DNA of 64,000 nt. Origin: CAXMST01 sp963700785. Its GTDB lineage: Bacteria > Actinomycetota > Thermoleophilia > Solirubrobacterales > 70-9. Shown one piece after another: positions 26,202 through 35,392 of this stretch; positions within the stretch are counted from its first letter, which is position 1; every line of letters starts with the position of its first letter. The position numbers and the translations under genes were made by a program. The notes below the pieces were generated by a model. It ran no database searches. It had not been told where the DNA came from and was given only the letters and a program-made list of their open reading frames with translations. The stretch lies in the NCBI GenBank assembly GCA_963700785.1, contig CAVOYZ010000008.1, positions 219,966 to 283,965 on the forward strand. The letters run 5' to 3'.

Positions 26202-27112
26202 CGGCTCACCACCTCGTAGCCGAGCTCGCTCAGCAGATCGCCGGCGACGCCCTCGAACAGCGCGTTCTGGGCCGGATCCATCTCCTCCTTCCACCGGGCC
26301 AGGCGACTGGGGTCCGGTGGCTTCGAGGTCAGCAGGTGCGCCTCCCTGCGGTGGTCGGCGGGGCGCATCGGCTTGCCCTCCTCGCCCGGCAGGTCGCGCA
26401 CCATCTCCGCCAGGCGATCCTCGGCTCGCTCGTAGTAGCGGAGGATCGCCGGGTCCCAGGGCAGCTCGAGGAACTCGCAGACGCGGCGCAGCTCCGGCTC
26501 GGTGTCGCGGACCAGGCTCTCGTACTGGACCTCGAGGTACTGGCCGAGCTGCTCGCCGTCGGCGCGGGCGCCCTCGATCTTCTTCACCCAGCGCTCGGCG
26601 ACCGTCTCGATCGGGGGCGGCTCCTTGAGCAGGCGCTTGAACCGCGACAGCGCGGCGTCGCGCCCGTCGCGGATCATGTGAACGAAGCGCGCCTCGGGAA
26701 TCGTCCGCTGGATCTGCCGCATCCGCTTGATGTAGTTCGGGGTCTTGTCACCCCAGCGCGGCTTCCCCTCCCGCTCGGCGTAGAGCTCGAAGAAGGTGCG
26801 GACCACCGGCTCCGCCTCGATCCGGTCCAGGGCGCAGTAGCGGCGCAGCAGCTCGCCCGAGTCGAGACCGAAGTCGCCCCACTGACGGTGGCCGGTGACG
26901 ACCCCGTGGGCCTCCTCGCAGCTCGCGCCGCGCTTGTTCGCCGTCTTGATCAGCTGCGGGACGAAGTGGGTCTCGGGTGGGATCGCGAGGTCAGGATGGG
27001 CGTCGAGCATCAACCGCAGCAGGGTCGTGCCGGAGCGGGTCACGCCGACGATGAACGGCACGGGCGGCCCGGCAGGCCCGCGGCCGTGCGTTCTGCGCCC
27101 GGGCAGCCTCAC
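26198..27112 (-). CDS. Sulfotransferase, island family
   Basis: 304 residues with a short basic lead (MRLPGRRTHGRG). 5' loop FIVGVTRSGTTLLRLMLDAH, then IPPETHFVPQLIKTANKRGA, WGDKTPNYIKRMRQIQRTI and VHMIRDGRDAALSRFKRLL; the Val usually following RDGRD is Ala here. C-terminal GDLLSELGYEVVSR. Both ends overlap neighbouring genes by 4 bases (ATGA), so translation is likely coupled. Closest in style to the 34.4-kb and 28-kb copies. Confidence 0.85.
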   Translation of the reverse strand: MRLPGRRTHGRGPAGPPVPFIVGVTRSGTTLLRLMLDAHPDLAIPPETHFVPQLIKTANKRGASCEEAHGVVTGHRQWGDFGLDSGELLRRYCALDRIEAEPVVRTFFELYAEREGKPRWGDKTPNYIKRMRQIQRTIPEARFVHMIRDGRDAALSRFKRLLKEPPPIETVAERWVKKIEGARADGEQLGQYLEVQYESLVRDTEPELRRVCEFLELPWDPAILRYYERAEDRLAEMVRDLPGEEGKPMRPADHRREAHLLTSKPPDPSRLARWKEEMDPAQNALFEGVAGDLLSELGYEVVSR

Positions 27113-28083
27113 CGCACCTCACCCTCTCCGGAGGCGGCGACGGTCTCGTACCCGAGGTCGGCGAGCAGCTCGCCCGCGACGCGCTCGAACTCCGCCTCGT
27201 CGCGGGCCGGCATCTCCTCGCGCCAGCGCCCGCAGCGGTCGGTGCTGGGCGGGTTGCTGGTCATCGCGTGGCCGGCCAGTCGCTCGTCGCCGGTGCGCAC
27301 CGGGCCGTTCTCGCCCGAGCCGAGGTCGCGGTCCATCTCGGTCAGCCGCTCGGCGGCGCGCCGGTGGTAGTCGAGCATCGCCGCGTCGTAGGGCAGCTCG
27401 AGGAACTCGCAGATCGTCCGCAGGGTGGCCTCGGGGTCGCCGACCAGGTCCTCGTAGCGAACCTCGAGGTAGTCGTCCAGCTCGGCGGAATGGATCCGGG
27501 CGGTCTCGATCCGCCGCCGCCAGCGCTCGGCCACCTCGGTGATCGTCGGCGAGGGCCCGTCCAGCGCCCGCTCGGCTTGGGAGAGAGCCACGTCGCGGCC
27601 GTCTCGGATCAGGTGGATGAATCGGGCCTCGGGCAGGGCTCGCTCGATTCGCGGCATCGCTCGCATGTAGCGCGGCGTCTTGTCGCCCCAGCGAGGCTTG
27701 TGCTCCTTCTCGGCGTAGAGGTCGTAGAAGGCGCGGATCGCATCGGCGGGGTTCAGCGGCTTGATCGCGCGCAGGCGGGCGAGCAGCAGCTCCTCGTCGA
27801 GGCCGAAGTCGCCCCAGCGCGGATGGTCGGTCGCGGCCCGCACGAGGCGCTTGCGCGTCGTGTTGTCGCGACGCGCAAGCCGGATCATCTCGGGCACGAA
27901 GTGCGTCTCCGGCGGAATCGTCAGCTCCGGATGGGAGTCGAGCATCAGCCGCAGCAGCGTCGTGCCGGAGCGATTGACCCCGACGATGAACGGAGCGGGC
28001 GGCCTCGAGCGGGTCGCGACCCGGCGGCGGAGGCGCGAGGCGGACGCGAAGGGGCGCTTCCACAGCGGCAGTGCGGCGCTCAA
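27109..28083 (-). CDS. Sulfotransferase, island family
   Basis: 324 residues with a longer basic N-terminus (about 30 residues, RLRRRVATRSRPP) before FIVGVNRSGTTLLRLMLDSH. PPETHFVPEMIRLARRDN, WGDKTPRYMRAMPRIERAL and IHLIRDGRDVALSQAERAL follow, and the C-terminus is GELLADLGYETVAAS. The basic lead could associate with membrane lipids; that is a guess. Start overlaps the stop of the next sulfotransferase (ATGA). Confidence 0.85.
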   Translation of the reverse strand: MSAALPLWKRPFASASRLRRRVATRSRPPAPFIVGVNRSGTTLLRLMLDSHPELTIPPETHFVPEMIRLARRDNTTRKRLVRAATDHPRWGDFGLDEELLLARLRAIKPLNPADAIRAFYDLYAEKEHKPRWGDKTPRYMRAMPRIERALPEARFIHLIRDGRDVALSQAERALDGPSPTITEVAERWRRRIETARIHSAELDDYLEVRYEDLVGDPEATLRTICEFLELPYDAAMLDYHRRAAERLTEMDRDLGSGENGPVRTGDERLAGHAMTSNPPSTDRCGRWREEMPARDEAEFERVAGELLADLGYETVAASGEGEVR

Positions 28084-29063
28084 GTCGGGTCCGCCTTGCC
28101 GAAGTCCCGCGGGCCCGTGCCGGGCCCGTCCCCGGTCTCGTAGCCGAGCTCTGCCAACAGCTCACCCGCGATCGACTCGAAGACGCGCCGGTCCTCGCGA
28201 TCCATCTGCTCGCGCCAGCGGCTGACCCGGCTCGGGTCGGGCGCCTGGGTCGTACGGGCGTGGGTTGCCATCCGCCGCTCGACGCTGAGCGTCGCCCGGC
28301 TCCCGTCGGCCGGCAGCTCGCGCTTCATCTCCTCCAGGCGGTCGGCCGAATGTTGGTGGTAGTCGAGCACCGAATCGTTCCAGGGCAGCCCGAAGAACTC
28401 GCAGACCCCGCGAAGCGTCGGTTCGGTCTCGAGGATCAGCTGCTCGTAGCGGATCTCCTCGTAGTGGGAGACGTACTTCGACTGCCGCCGGGCCTGGCCG
28501 ATCCGCCGCACCCAGCGCTCGGCGATCGCCGGGATCGGGTGCTCCTTGACGGCGCGGTCGCGGATCGACAGCGCGACATCGCGGCCGTCGCGGATCACGT
28601 GCAGGAAGCGGGCCTCCGGCAGGGCGCCGCCGATCTTGCGGATGCTCTTGACGTAGATCGGCGTCTTCTCTCCCCACCGCGGCTTGCCGACCCGCTCGGC
28701 ATAGAGGCCGTAGAAGGCGCGCAGGGCGTCGCCGGCGTTGAGCGGCTCGATCGCGCGGAACGCCTCCAGCAGCTGTGTCTCGGTCAGCCCGAAGTCGCCC
28801 CACTCGCGCTGCTTGGTGATCGTCGCGAGCAGGTCCTCGGGGGTTGCCCGTCCGGCCTCGGCGACGTCGATCAGCTCCGGCACGAAGTGGGTCTCCGGGG
28901 GCATCGTCAGCTCCGGGTGCGCGTCGAGCATCATTCGCATCAGCGTCGTCCCCGACCGGTTGACGCCGACCACGAAGGGAGCGGGCAGCGACGAGGCTCC
29001 ACGCTTGGCCGCGCGGCGCTGGCTGGCCCTTCGCCAGATGCTCTTTGGACTGCTTGGGGACAT
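28080..29063 (-). CDS. Sulfotransferase, island family
   Basis: 327 residues from ATG 29063 (MSPSSPKSIWRRASQRRA); the open frame extends 29 codons upstream but only into the spacer. Basic N-terminus, then FVVGVNRSGTTLMRMMLDAH, PPETHFVPELIDVAEAGR, WGEKTPIYVKSIRKIGGAL and LHVIRDGRDVALSIRDRAV. The C-terminus carries a longer tail (GDGPGTGPRDFGKADPT) than its paralogs. It is the first of four sulfotransferase/GT genes joined by overlaps, after a 138-base gap. Confidence 0.85.
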   Translation of the reverse strand: MSPSSPKSIWRRASQRRAAKRGASSLPAPFVVGVNRSGTTLMRMMLDAHPELTMPPETHFVPELIDVAEAGRATPEDLLATITKQREWGDFGLTETQLLEAFRAIEPLNAGDALRAFYGLYAERVGKPRWGEKTPIYVKSIRKIGGALPEARFLHVIRDGRDVALSIRDRAVKEHPIPAIAERWVRRIGQARRQSKYVSHYEEIRYEQLILETEPTLRGVCEFFGLPWNDSVLDYHQHSADRLEEMKRELPADGSRATLSVERRMATHARTTQAPDPSRVSRWREQMDREDRRVFESIAGELLAELGYETGDGPGTGPRDFGKADPT

Positions 29064-29168
29064 CGGCAGGATTCGGCTTGCTGGGCTCCTATCCGGCCCG
29101 ACGCGGGCAAGGCCGCGCCGCTCGGGTGGATGCCGACTCAATCCTCCCACCGCGAGCGCGAGTTCGTG

Positions 29169-29200
29169 ATTGTAGGGCCTCCGTGGCCGGCGACGGGAGC
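29169..29200 (-). promoter_or_regulatory. Possible internal promoter ahead of the four-sulfotransferase block
   Basis: The 138-base gap 29064-29201 is the largest inside the island. On the minus strand it holds a good -10-like TACAAT (29169-29174) but no convincing -35 at the right distance. It would allow the sulfotransferase block to be expressed separately from the upstream glycosyltransferase genes. Judged by eye. Confidence 0.22.
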
Positions 29201-29201
29201 C

Positions 29202-30281
29202 TCAGCCGGCGTCGAGCAACCCGCTCAGGGCGGCCGTCGTGCGAGCCCAGCCCAACTGATCACGGCGGGTCCTCGCCCCGCCCGCGAGCCGGCTCCGCAG
29301 CTCGGGATCGGCGAGCCGCTCGATCGCAGCGCTGAGCGCGTCGCCGTCCGGTCGCGTCGCGGGGATGCCGGATCGTGCCGCGCCGTCGGGATGCGATTCG
29401 ACGAGCAGCCCGTTGACCCCGTCGGCCACGACCTCGTTCATCGGCGGGTCATCGTTGGTGATCACCGGCTGCCCGAACGCCATCGCCTCGTACAGCGGCA
29501 GGCCGAGCCCCTCCCAGCGGGACGGCGTGATGCAGACGTCACAGGCGGCGATCGCCCGCAGATGCGGCTCCCAGTCCTCGTCGCCGAGCCTGAACTCGAT
29601 CCGCTTGTCCTTGCGAACCCGGCGGCTCAGCCTGCCGAGGCGGGAGCGCTCGACCTGGGCCTTGACCAGCAGGCGGATGTCGGGGTCGCCGGTCCGGCCG
29701 AAGGCCTCGACGACCGGCTCCAGCGGCTTCCGATGCCCGAGGAATCCGCCGGGGAAGACAAAGCGGGTGATCCCGTCGTCGATTCGCTCGATCGGGATCT
29801 CGAGCAACTCCGGATGGATCCCCCACGGGACCCGCGGCGTCTCGAGCCCCCAGGACGAGTAGCGCCGCTGCTCGCACTCGGTCACCGAGTAGATCACCTC
29901 GTAGGCCTCGCGGGCCCCGGGCAGGTGCTCCTCGGTGAAGTGCTCCCAGACGAAGCGGCCGATCGTTCGTACGCCGCGCTCACGCAGTCCGGCGAGCTCG
30001 GCGAACTGGTAGTTCTGGTCGCAGAGGATCACGTCGATCTCGTTCACCTCGACCCAGGCCGCGTACTCGTTGAGCGGCACCTCGAAGGCCGAGGCCTCGG
30101 TCACGCCGGGCTGATCCCAGATCCCGCTCCGCTCCAGGGCTCCGGGCCGTGGGCCCTGCTCGCGCCGCGGGCGCGCGAGCACGAAGCTCTCGTGCCCGAG
30201 CTCGTCGACGGCCGAGCGCAGATAGCGGCCGACGATCGGCTGGCCCCGGTTGAACCACTTGGTCACGATCCCCACCCTCAC
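29202..30281 (-). CDS. GT4-type glycosyltransferase, island family copy B
   Basis: 359 residues starting MRVGIVTKWFNRGQPIVGRY. Acceptor domain: GHESFVLARPR, WDQPGVTEASAFEVPLNEYA, CDQNYQFAELAGLRERGVRT and GRFVWEHF. Donor domain: FVFPGGFLGHRKPLEPVVEA, CDVCITPSRWEGLGLPLYEA (EX7E) and ITNDDPPMNEVVADG. It shares the whole architecture with copies A, C, D and E. Starts 19 bases after the methyltransferase stop. Confidence 0.86.
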   Translation of the reverse strand: MRVGIVTKWFNRGQPIVGRYLRSAVDELGHESFVLARPRREQGPRPGALERSGIWDQPGVTEASAFEVPLNEYAAWVEVNEIDVILCDQNYQFAELAGLRERGVRTIGRFVWEHFTEEHLPGAREAYEVIYSVTECEQRRYSSWGLETPRVPWGIHPELLEIPIERIDDGITRFVFPGGFLGHRKPLEPVVEAFGRTGDPDIRLLVKAQVERSRLGRLSRRVRKDKRIEFRLGDEDWEPHLRAIAACDVCITPSRWEGLGLPLYEAMAFGQPVITNDDPPMNEVVADGVNGLLVESHPDGAARSGIPATRPDGDALSAAIERLADPELRSRLAGGARTRRDQLGWARTTAALSGLLDAG

Positions 30282-30300
30282 CGGGGCACCTCCTCGGGGG

Positions 30301-31014
30301 TCACTCGCCGTTGCCGCGCTGCCTGCCCTTGCCGCCCCGGCGATTGCCTCCGTGGAGACTCATCGTCCGCTCCTTGCGGGGCAGGATGCGGGCGTGGTCG
30401 AGGTGCCCGGTCGGGACCGCGTGCACGCAGATTCGCGAGTAGTGCTGATGCCGCTCCTCCTCCCAGACCGTGCTGATTCCTTCGAAGCCGGCGGCGGAGA
30501 GCATCTGCTCGAGACAGAGCTTGTTCGGGGTCCACCAGTTCGACGGGTTGCTCGTTCCCTCGCCCTGGCCGTGGAAGATCATCATCGGCTTGTCCTCCTG
30601 CAGCCGGGTGATCCCCGTCTCGACGACCAGCAGCTCGCGGACCACCTTGCGCAGCCGGAACAGCAGGCTCATCACGTTCTCGACGTGGTAGAGAACACCG
30701 GAGCAGAGCACGACGTCGAACTCACCGAGCTCGAGCCACTTCTCGCTGAAGATGTCCATCTGGATGAAGTCGAAGCCGTAGCGCTCGACGTTCGCGGCGA
30801 GGTCACGGGAGGTGCAGAGGTCGATGCCGACCACCTGAGAGGCGTGGCGCCGGACGGCCTCGGCGCAGTGCATTCCCTCCCAGCAGCCGACGTCGAGGAA
30901 GCTCTTGTCGCCGAGCTCGACCGGCATCCGGAACTGCTCCCAGCGTGAGCCCTTGCCCGCCGCCTGCAGCTCCTCGTCGATGCCCTCGATCTCGCTCTTG
31001 GGGTCCGGCTTCAT
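30301..31014 (-). CDS. Class I SAM-dependent methyltransferase (CmoB-like fold)
   Basis: 237 residues from ATG 31014 (MKPDPKSEIEGIDEELQAAG). SAM motif I is FLDVGCWEGMHCAEAVRRHA, the acidic loop VVGIDLCTS, and VLCSGVLYHVENVMSLLF resembles tRNA cmo5U and related small-molecule methyltransferases. WTPNKLCLEQMLSAAGFEGI caps the fold. The C-terminus is basic (GGNRRGGKGRQRG). In an island of glycosyl- and sulfotransferases a sugar or lipid O-methylation role is plausible; a tRNA role cannot be excluded. Lies 50 bases after the flavin oxidoreductase. Confidence 0.75.
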   Translation of the reverse strand: MKPDPKSEIEGIDEELQAAGKGSRWEQFRMPVELGDKSFLDVGCWEGMHCAEAVRRHASQVVGIDLCTSRDLAANVERYGFDFIQMDIFSEKWLELGEFDVVLCSGVLYHVENVMSLLFRLRKVVRELLVVETGITRLQEDKPMMIFHGQGEGTSNPSNWWTPNKLCLEQMLSAAGFEGISTVWEEERHQHYSRICVHAVPTGHLDHARILPRKERTMSLHGGNRRGGKGRQRGNGE

Positions 31015-31064
31015 CAGCGCGGGGAGCGTAGCTGAGCCCAAGATCTCGCTTACGGTGGGCCGGC

Positions 31065-32669
31065 TCAGTCGTGGGTTGCGCCCGCGTCGGCGAGCAGCGC
31101 CATCGCGGCGTTGCGACCGTTGAGCCCGATCACCGAGCCGCCCGGGTGAGTTGCCGCCCCGCACAGATACAGGCCCTCGACCGGCGTCCGGTGGTCGAGG
31201 CGCCGGTCCCACATCTGCTCGGGCAGCGCCTCGCCCTGGAAGATGTGGCCGCCGGTGAGCCCGATCCGCTCCTCGATGTCCGGCGGACCCAGCACCTCCC
31301 GGTACTCGACGCATTCGTGGATGTCGGGCGCCGCGGTCGCGATCGCGTCGAGGATCGCGTCGCCGATCGCCTCGCGTCGCGAGTCCCAATCGCCGTCGGC
31401 CAGCTCGTAGGGCGCGTACTGGGCGAAGACGCTCATCGTCTGCCGCCCCGCGGGGGCGATCGTCGGGTCGTACGCGGACTGGGAGTAGATCTCGCAGAAG
31501 CCGATCCCGACCTCGCCGCGGAGGCTCGCTTCGAACGCTCGCTGCCCGTCGTCGAGCGCCATCGCGACCGTCGTCATCGCCCGCTGCGGGTCGTCGCTGC
31601 CGGCTGCCGCCGGCCAGCTTGGCGCCCGCCGCAGGCCCGCGTTCAGCTTGACCACCGGGGACCCCACCTTCCAGTCGTCGAGGCGCTCGGCGTAGGCCGC
31701 GTCGATCGAGCCGCCTGCGAGCATCGCCGCCAGTCGCTTTGGATCGGCGTTGCAGATCACCGACCGGGACCTGATCAGCTCGCCGCTCTCGAGCTCGACT
31801 CCGCCGCCGGCGTGGATCCGGGCGACCGGAACCCCCGCGGCCAGGGCGGCCCCGGCCTCGCGCGCGGCCTCGGCGATCGCGAACGAGACCATTCCCATCC
31901 CGCCCTCGACGTAGCCCCAGGCGCTGGGCTCGCCCTCGAGCGCTCCCATGCTGTGCATGAGCTTGACCATCGCGGTCCCGGGGGTTCGCGGCCCGGCCCA
32001 GGTGCCGATCACGCCCTGCCCCCACAGCGCCCGGTGCAGGCGCGGGTCGGAGAGGTGGCGCTCGAGCAGGTCGGCCACCGAGTCCTCGAAGACGAGGCTG
32101 ACGAGCTCGGGGTCGTCGAGGATCTCCTCGATCCGCTCGCGGGAGGGTGAGGAGCCGGCCCAGAGATCGCCGCCGGGCCCTTCGCGGAGGCGCCGCCGGG
32201 CGCGGCCGTAGAGGTCGTAGTAGCGGTCGAGCCCGGAGATGTCGGCGGCGCTGAAGCCGTTTGCCTCGAGCCGCTGCCGGTTCTCCACCGGGTCACGGAA
32301 CTCCGCGTACGAGCTGCCGTCGGCGAACCCGCACCAGAGATGGGGATCGACGCCGAAGACCCGGTAGCCGTGGTCTCTGAGCCCGAGCTCGGCGATGATT
32401 CGCCGGTCGAGCAGCCCGACGGCGTAGGCGCAGGGGCTGACCACGTAGCGCTCGTCGGGGAAGGGCCGCTCGAGCGTGCAGGCGCCGCCGAGCTGTTCGC
32501 GCCGCTCGAGCACCAGCACCGATCGCCCCGCGCGCGCCAGGTATGCGGCCGCGGTGAGTCCGTTGTGACCGCCGCCGACCACCACGGCGTCCCAGTCGCG
32601 GCCGGCGAGCTCGGAGACCGGCGCCGGCAGCCCGACCTTTCCCATCAGTTCGCGGACGCTCGAAGCCAT
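31065..32669 (-). CDS. FAD-dependent oxidoreductase, phytoene-desaturase/PYROXD2-like
   Basis: 534 residues. Dinucleotide-binding WDAVVVGGGHNGLTAAAYLA near residue 27, then VLVLERREQLGGACTLE. The C-terminal LYLCGAATHPGGSVIGLNGR is the flavin-closing motif of the carotenoid desaturase/amine oxidase superfamily. This group covers desaturases and oxidases of isoprenoid, lipid or amine substrates; the substrate here is unknown. It overlaps the glycosyltransferase upstream (TGATG). No partner carotenoid genes (crtB or similar) are visible, so carotenoid synthesis is not supported. Confidence 0.82.
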   Translation of the reverse strand: MASSVRELMGKVGLPAPVSELAGRDWDAVVVGGGHNGLTAAAYLARAGRSVLVLERREQLGGACTLERPFPDERYVVSPCAYAVGLLDRRIIAELGLRDHGYRVFGVDPHLWCGFADGSSYAEFRDPVENRQRLEANGFSAADISGLDRYYDLYGRARRRLREGPGGDLWAGSSPSRERIEEILDDPELVSLVFEDSVADLLERHLSDPRLHRALWGQGVIGTWAGPRTPGTAMVKLMHSMGALEGEPSAWGYVEGGMGMVSFAIAEAAREAGAALAAGVPVARIHAGGGVELESGELIRSRSVICNADPKRLAAMLAGGSIDAAYAERLDDWKVGSPVVKLNAGLRRAPSWPAAAGSDDPQRAMTTVAMALDDGQRAFEASLRGEVGIGFCEIYSQSAYDPTIAPAGRQTMSVFAQYAPYELADGDWDSRREAIGDAILDAIATAAPDIHECVEYREVLGPPDIEERIGLTGGHIFQGEALPEQMWDRRLDHRTPVEGLYLCGAATHPGGSVIGLNGRNAAMALLADAGATHD

Positions 32670-33790
32670 CAGGCCAGCAACCTCTCGAATCCCTCGACGG
32701 TGAGCTGCCAGCGGCGCTGCTCCCGCAGCTCCGCGACGCCCTCCCGCATCCGCATCAGCTCGGATCGGTCGGCGAGCCGCTCGATCGCCGCGGTCAGCTC
32801 GGCCGGGTCCGGGTCCCAGGCAGTGATCCCCGAGCGCGCCTCGCCGTTCGCGATCGAGCCGACGAGGATGCCGCTGCGTCCGTCGAGCACCATCTCTGAC
32901 ATCGGTGGCTTGTCGTTGGTGATGATCGGCAGCCCGAAGGCGGTCGCCTCGTACAGCGGCAGGCCGAGGCCCTCCCAGCGGGAGGGTGCGAGGCAGACGT
33001 CGCAGGCTGCGAAGCGGGCGCGGTGGACGTCCTCGGGATCATCGTCGAGCGCGAGCTCGATCCTCGGGTCGCCGGCGGCGGCATCGCGCAGGAACTCGTC
33101 GTTGCGCGGAACCTGGGCGCTGATCACGAGCCGCAGCTGCTCGCCCGCAGCCCGCTGAAACGCCTTCACGACCTTGCGGATCGGCTTGCGCCGACCGAGA
33201 AAGCTGCCGGGAAAGTAGAACCGGACTGGCCCGGCCAGGCCCTCCGCTGCGCTCCCGGGGGTGCCGGGCGTGGGGGCGGCCCGGCCGCCGCCGGTCCACT
33301 CGAGCAGCTCGGGATGGATGCCCCAGGGGATGTAGGGGCTCTCGATTCCCATGCCGGCGTAGCGGTCGCGCTCGCAGCGGGTCAGCGAGTAGATCGTCTC
33401 GAACGCGGCCGTCGCGGGCTCGGCCTGCCCCTCGTCGAAGTACTCCCAGACGAAGCGCCCGATCGTCCGCACCCCACGCTCGCGGAGCCCGCTGATCTCA
33501 TCGAACTGGTAGTTCTCGTCGCAGAGGATGGTCTCGATCGAGTTCGCCCGGATCCAGGCCTCGTACTCCTCTGCCGGGACCTGATGGTCGGTCGCCTCGG
33601 TGACGGCGGGCTGGTCCCAGACCGGATCTGCGCCCCCCGGCGCCGCGGCTGACTTCCGGGCCCGCGGACCGGAGCCCGGGCGGGCAAGCACGAAGGTCTC
33701 GTGCCCAAGCCCCTCGAGGGCCGAGCGCAGCTGGCGGGCGACCACGGCCTGTCCCGACGCGATCCACTTGCTGACGATCCCGATCCGCAT
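32669..33790 (-). CDS. GT4-type glycosyltransferase, island family copy C
   Basis: 373 residues. N-terminus MRIGIVSKWIASGQAVVARQ departs from the NRGQ of its paralogs (ASGQ). It has an extra Pro/Gly-rich insert (RAAPTPGTPGSAAEG) before the donor domain FYFPGSFLGRRKPIRKVVKA. EX7E site in CDVCLAPSRWEGLGLPLYEA; downstream ITNDKPPMSEMVLDG has Ser where others have Asn. Overlaps both neighbours by TGATG. The differences suggest a distinct acceptor or donor from copies A, B, D and E. Confidence 0.85.
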   Translation of the reverse strand: MRIGIVSKWIASGQAVVARQLRSALEGLGHETFVLARPGSGPRARKSAAAPGGADPVWDQPAVTEATDHQVPAEEYEAWIRANSIETILCDENYQFDEISGLRERGVRTIGRFVWEYFDEGQAEPATAAFETIYSLTRCERDRYAGMGIESPYIPWGIHPELLEWTGGGRAAPTPGTPGSAAEGLAGPVRFYFPGSFLGRRKPIRKVVKAFQRAAGEQLRLVISAQVPRNDEFLRDAAAGDPRIELALDDDPEDVHRARFAACDVCLAPSRWEGLGLPLYEATAFGLPIITNDKPPMSEMVLDGRSGILVGSIANGEARSGITAWDPDPAELTAAIERLADRSELMRMREGVAELREQRRWQLTVEGFERLLA

Positions 33791-34440
33791 CAGCGCTTCA
33801 GCGCAAGCGTGAGCCCGTCGGCGACGCCGACCATCGCCAGATCGACCCGCTCGTCGACGGCGAGCTTGGCGTTCAGCCGAACGATCGCCTCGGCGCTCTC
33901 GTCGCCACCCGGATCGAGCACCCGGCCGTCCTGCAGCACGTTGTCGAGGACGATCAGGCCGCCGGTCCGGAGCAGCTCCAGACAGCTCTCGTAGTAGTCG
34001 TCGTAGCCCGGCTTGTCAGCGTCGATGAAGGCGAGGTCGAAGGGCTCGGAGCCCGCGAGATCGGCGAGGGCCTCGGTCGCCGGGCCGACCCGCAGCTCGA
34101 TCCGATCGGCGACCCCGGCGAGCGCGAAGTTCCGCGCCGCCGTCCGGGCCCGCTCGGGATCGAGCTCGCAGGCGACCAGCAGGCCGTCAGCAGGCAGGCC
34201 CCGGGCGATGCAGATCGCCGAGTAGCCGGTGAACGTCCCGACCTCGATCGCGCGGCGGGCGCCGAGGATCCGGGTCAGGATCGTCATCAGCGCCCCCTGA
34301 TCAGGGGCGATCTGCATCACCGCGATCTCACCGAGCGCGGCGGTCTCCTCGCGAACCTGGGCGAGCGCCGCATCCTCGCGGGCGCCGTGGCCGACGACGT
34401 AGTCGTGCAGCTCGTCGGTCATTGAGGTGAACTTCGACAA
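33790..34440 (-). CDS. Metal-dependent O-methyltransferase (caffeoyl-CoA/catechol OMT type)
   Basis: 216 residues. EVGTFTGYSAICIARGLP binds SAM, VACELDPERARTAARNFAL carries the acidic ribose contact, and FIDADKPGYDDYYE plus GGLIVLDNVLQDGRV supply the divalent-metal residues of the class. Such enzymes methylate vicinal diols or catechols. A second ATG at residue 7 (MTDELHDY) is an alternative start. 3 bases downstream of a sulfotransferase stop and overlapping glycosyltransferase C, so it is firmly part of the island operon. Confidence 0.86.
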   Translation of the reverse strand: MSKFTSMTDELHDYVVGHGAREDAALAQVREETAALGEIAVMQIAPDQGALMTILTRILGARRAIEVGTFTGYSAICIARGLPADGLLVACELDPERARTAARNFALAGVADRIELRVGPATEALADLAGSEPFDLAFIDADKPGYDDYYESCLELLRTGGLIVLDNVLQDGRVLDPGGDESAEAIVRLNAKLAVDERVDLAMVGVADGLTLALKR

Positions 34441-34443
34441 GGC

Positions 34444-35361
34444 TCAACCGCCGGCTGTGCCGACCTCGTAGCCGAGCTCCGAGAGCAGCTCGCCGGCCGC
34501 GGCGTCGAAGGCGATCACGTCCTCGGCGCTCATCCGGTCCTTCCAGCGGTACATCGCGCTCGGGTCGGGCGGCTTCTGGGTCATCGCGTGGGCCTGCATC
34601 CGCTCCTCCCCCGGCCGTACGGGCTTGCCGTCGGCCGACGGCAGGTCGCGGGCCATCTCGGCCATCCGGTCCGCCGCGCGCTCGTAGTAGCGGAGCATCG
34701 CGGGATCCCAGTCGAGCTCGATGAACTGGGCGATGCGGCGCAACTCGGCCTCGGTATCGGTGACCAGGTCCTCGTAGCGGACCTCGGTGTAGTGCTTCAG
34801 CCTGCGCCCCTGCTTCTGCGCCCGGCGGATCCTCCGCTGCCAGCCCTCGGCCACCTGGGCGGCGGGAGCGCGCTCGCCCTGGCCGAGGGTCCGCTTCCAG
34901 CGGGAGAGAGCCACGTCGCGACCGTCACGGATCACGTGGATGAAGCGGGCCTCGGGCAGTGCTCGCTCGATCTTCCGCATGTTCCGCACGTAGGCCGGCG
35001 TCTTCTCGCCCCAGCGGGGCTTGCCCTGCCGCTGCAGATAGATCGCGTAGAACGCGCGCAGCGCGGCGCCGGCCTCGAAGCTGTCGAGCCGCTCGAAGCT
35101 CGCGAGCACCTCGGCTTCTTCGATCTGGAGATCTCCCCACTGGCGGACCGCAGTCATCACGCCGACCGCCTCCGCGGGGCTCGCGCCGGAGTCGATCGCG
35201 TCGATCAGCTCGGGCACGAAATGGGTCTCCGGGGGGATCGCCAACTCGGCGTGCGCATCGAGCATCAGCCGCAGCATCGTCGTGCCCGAGCGACCCACTC
35301 CGACGATGAACGGGACCGGGTCACGGTCGGGGCCGGTCGACTTGCCGAACAGGGCGGCCAT
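34444..35361 (-). CDS. Sulfotransferase, island family
   Basis: 305 residues. 5' loop FIVGVGRSGTTMLRLMLDAH, PPETHFVPELIDAIDSGASP, WGEKTPAYVRNMRKIERAL, 3'-phosphate motif IHVIRDGRDVALSRWKRTL and C-terminal GELLSELGYEVGTAGG. It stands apart from the four-gene sulfotransferase block, between the glycosidase lipoprotein and the O-methyltransferase. The gap to the glycosidase is 31 bases. Confidence 0.86.
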   Translation of the reverse strand: MAALFGKSTGPDRDPVPFIVGVGRSGTTMLRLMLDAHAELAIPPETHFVPELIDAIDSGASPAEAVGVMTAVRQWGDLQIEEAEVLASFERLDSFEAGAALRAFYAIYLQRQGKPRWGEKTPAYVRNMRKIERALPEARFIHVIRDGRDVALSRWKRTLGQGERAPAAQVAEGWQRRIRRAQKQGRRLKHYTEVRYEDLVTDTEAELRRIAQFIELDWDPAMLRYYERAADRMAEMARDLPSADGKPVRPGEERMQAHAMTQKPPDPSAMYRWKDRMSAEDVIAFDAAAGELLSELGYEVGTAGG

Positions 35362-35392
35362 CAGGCCGCCAAGGGTCGCACGATCGGCGCTC

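Noticed and set aside
31065..32669. A carotenoid pathway gene
   Set aside because: The flavoprotein belongs to the wide desaturase/oxidase superfamily and no phytoene synthase or other carotenoid gene is nearby.
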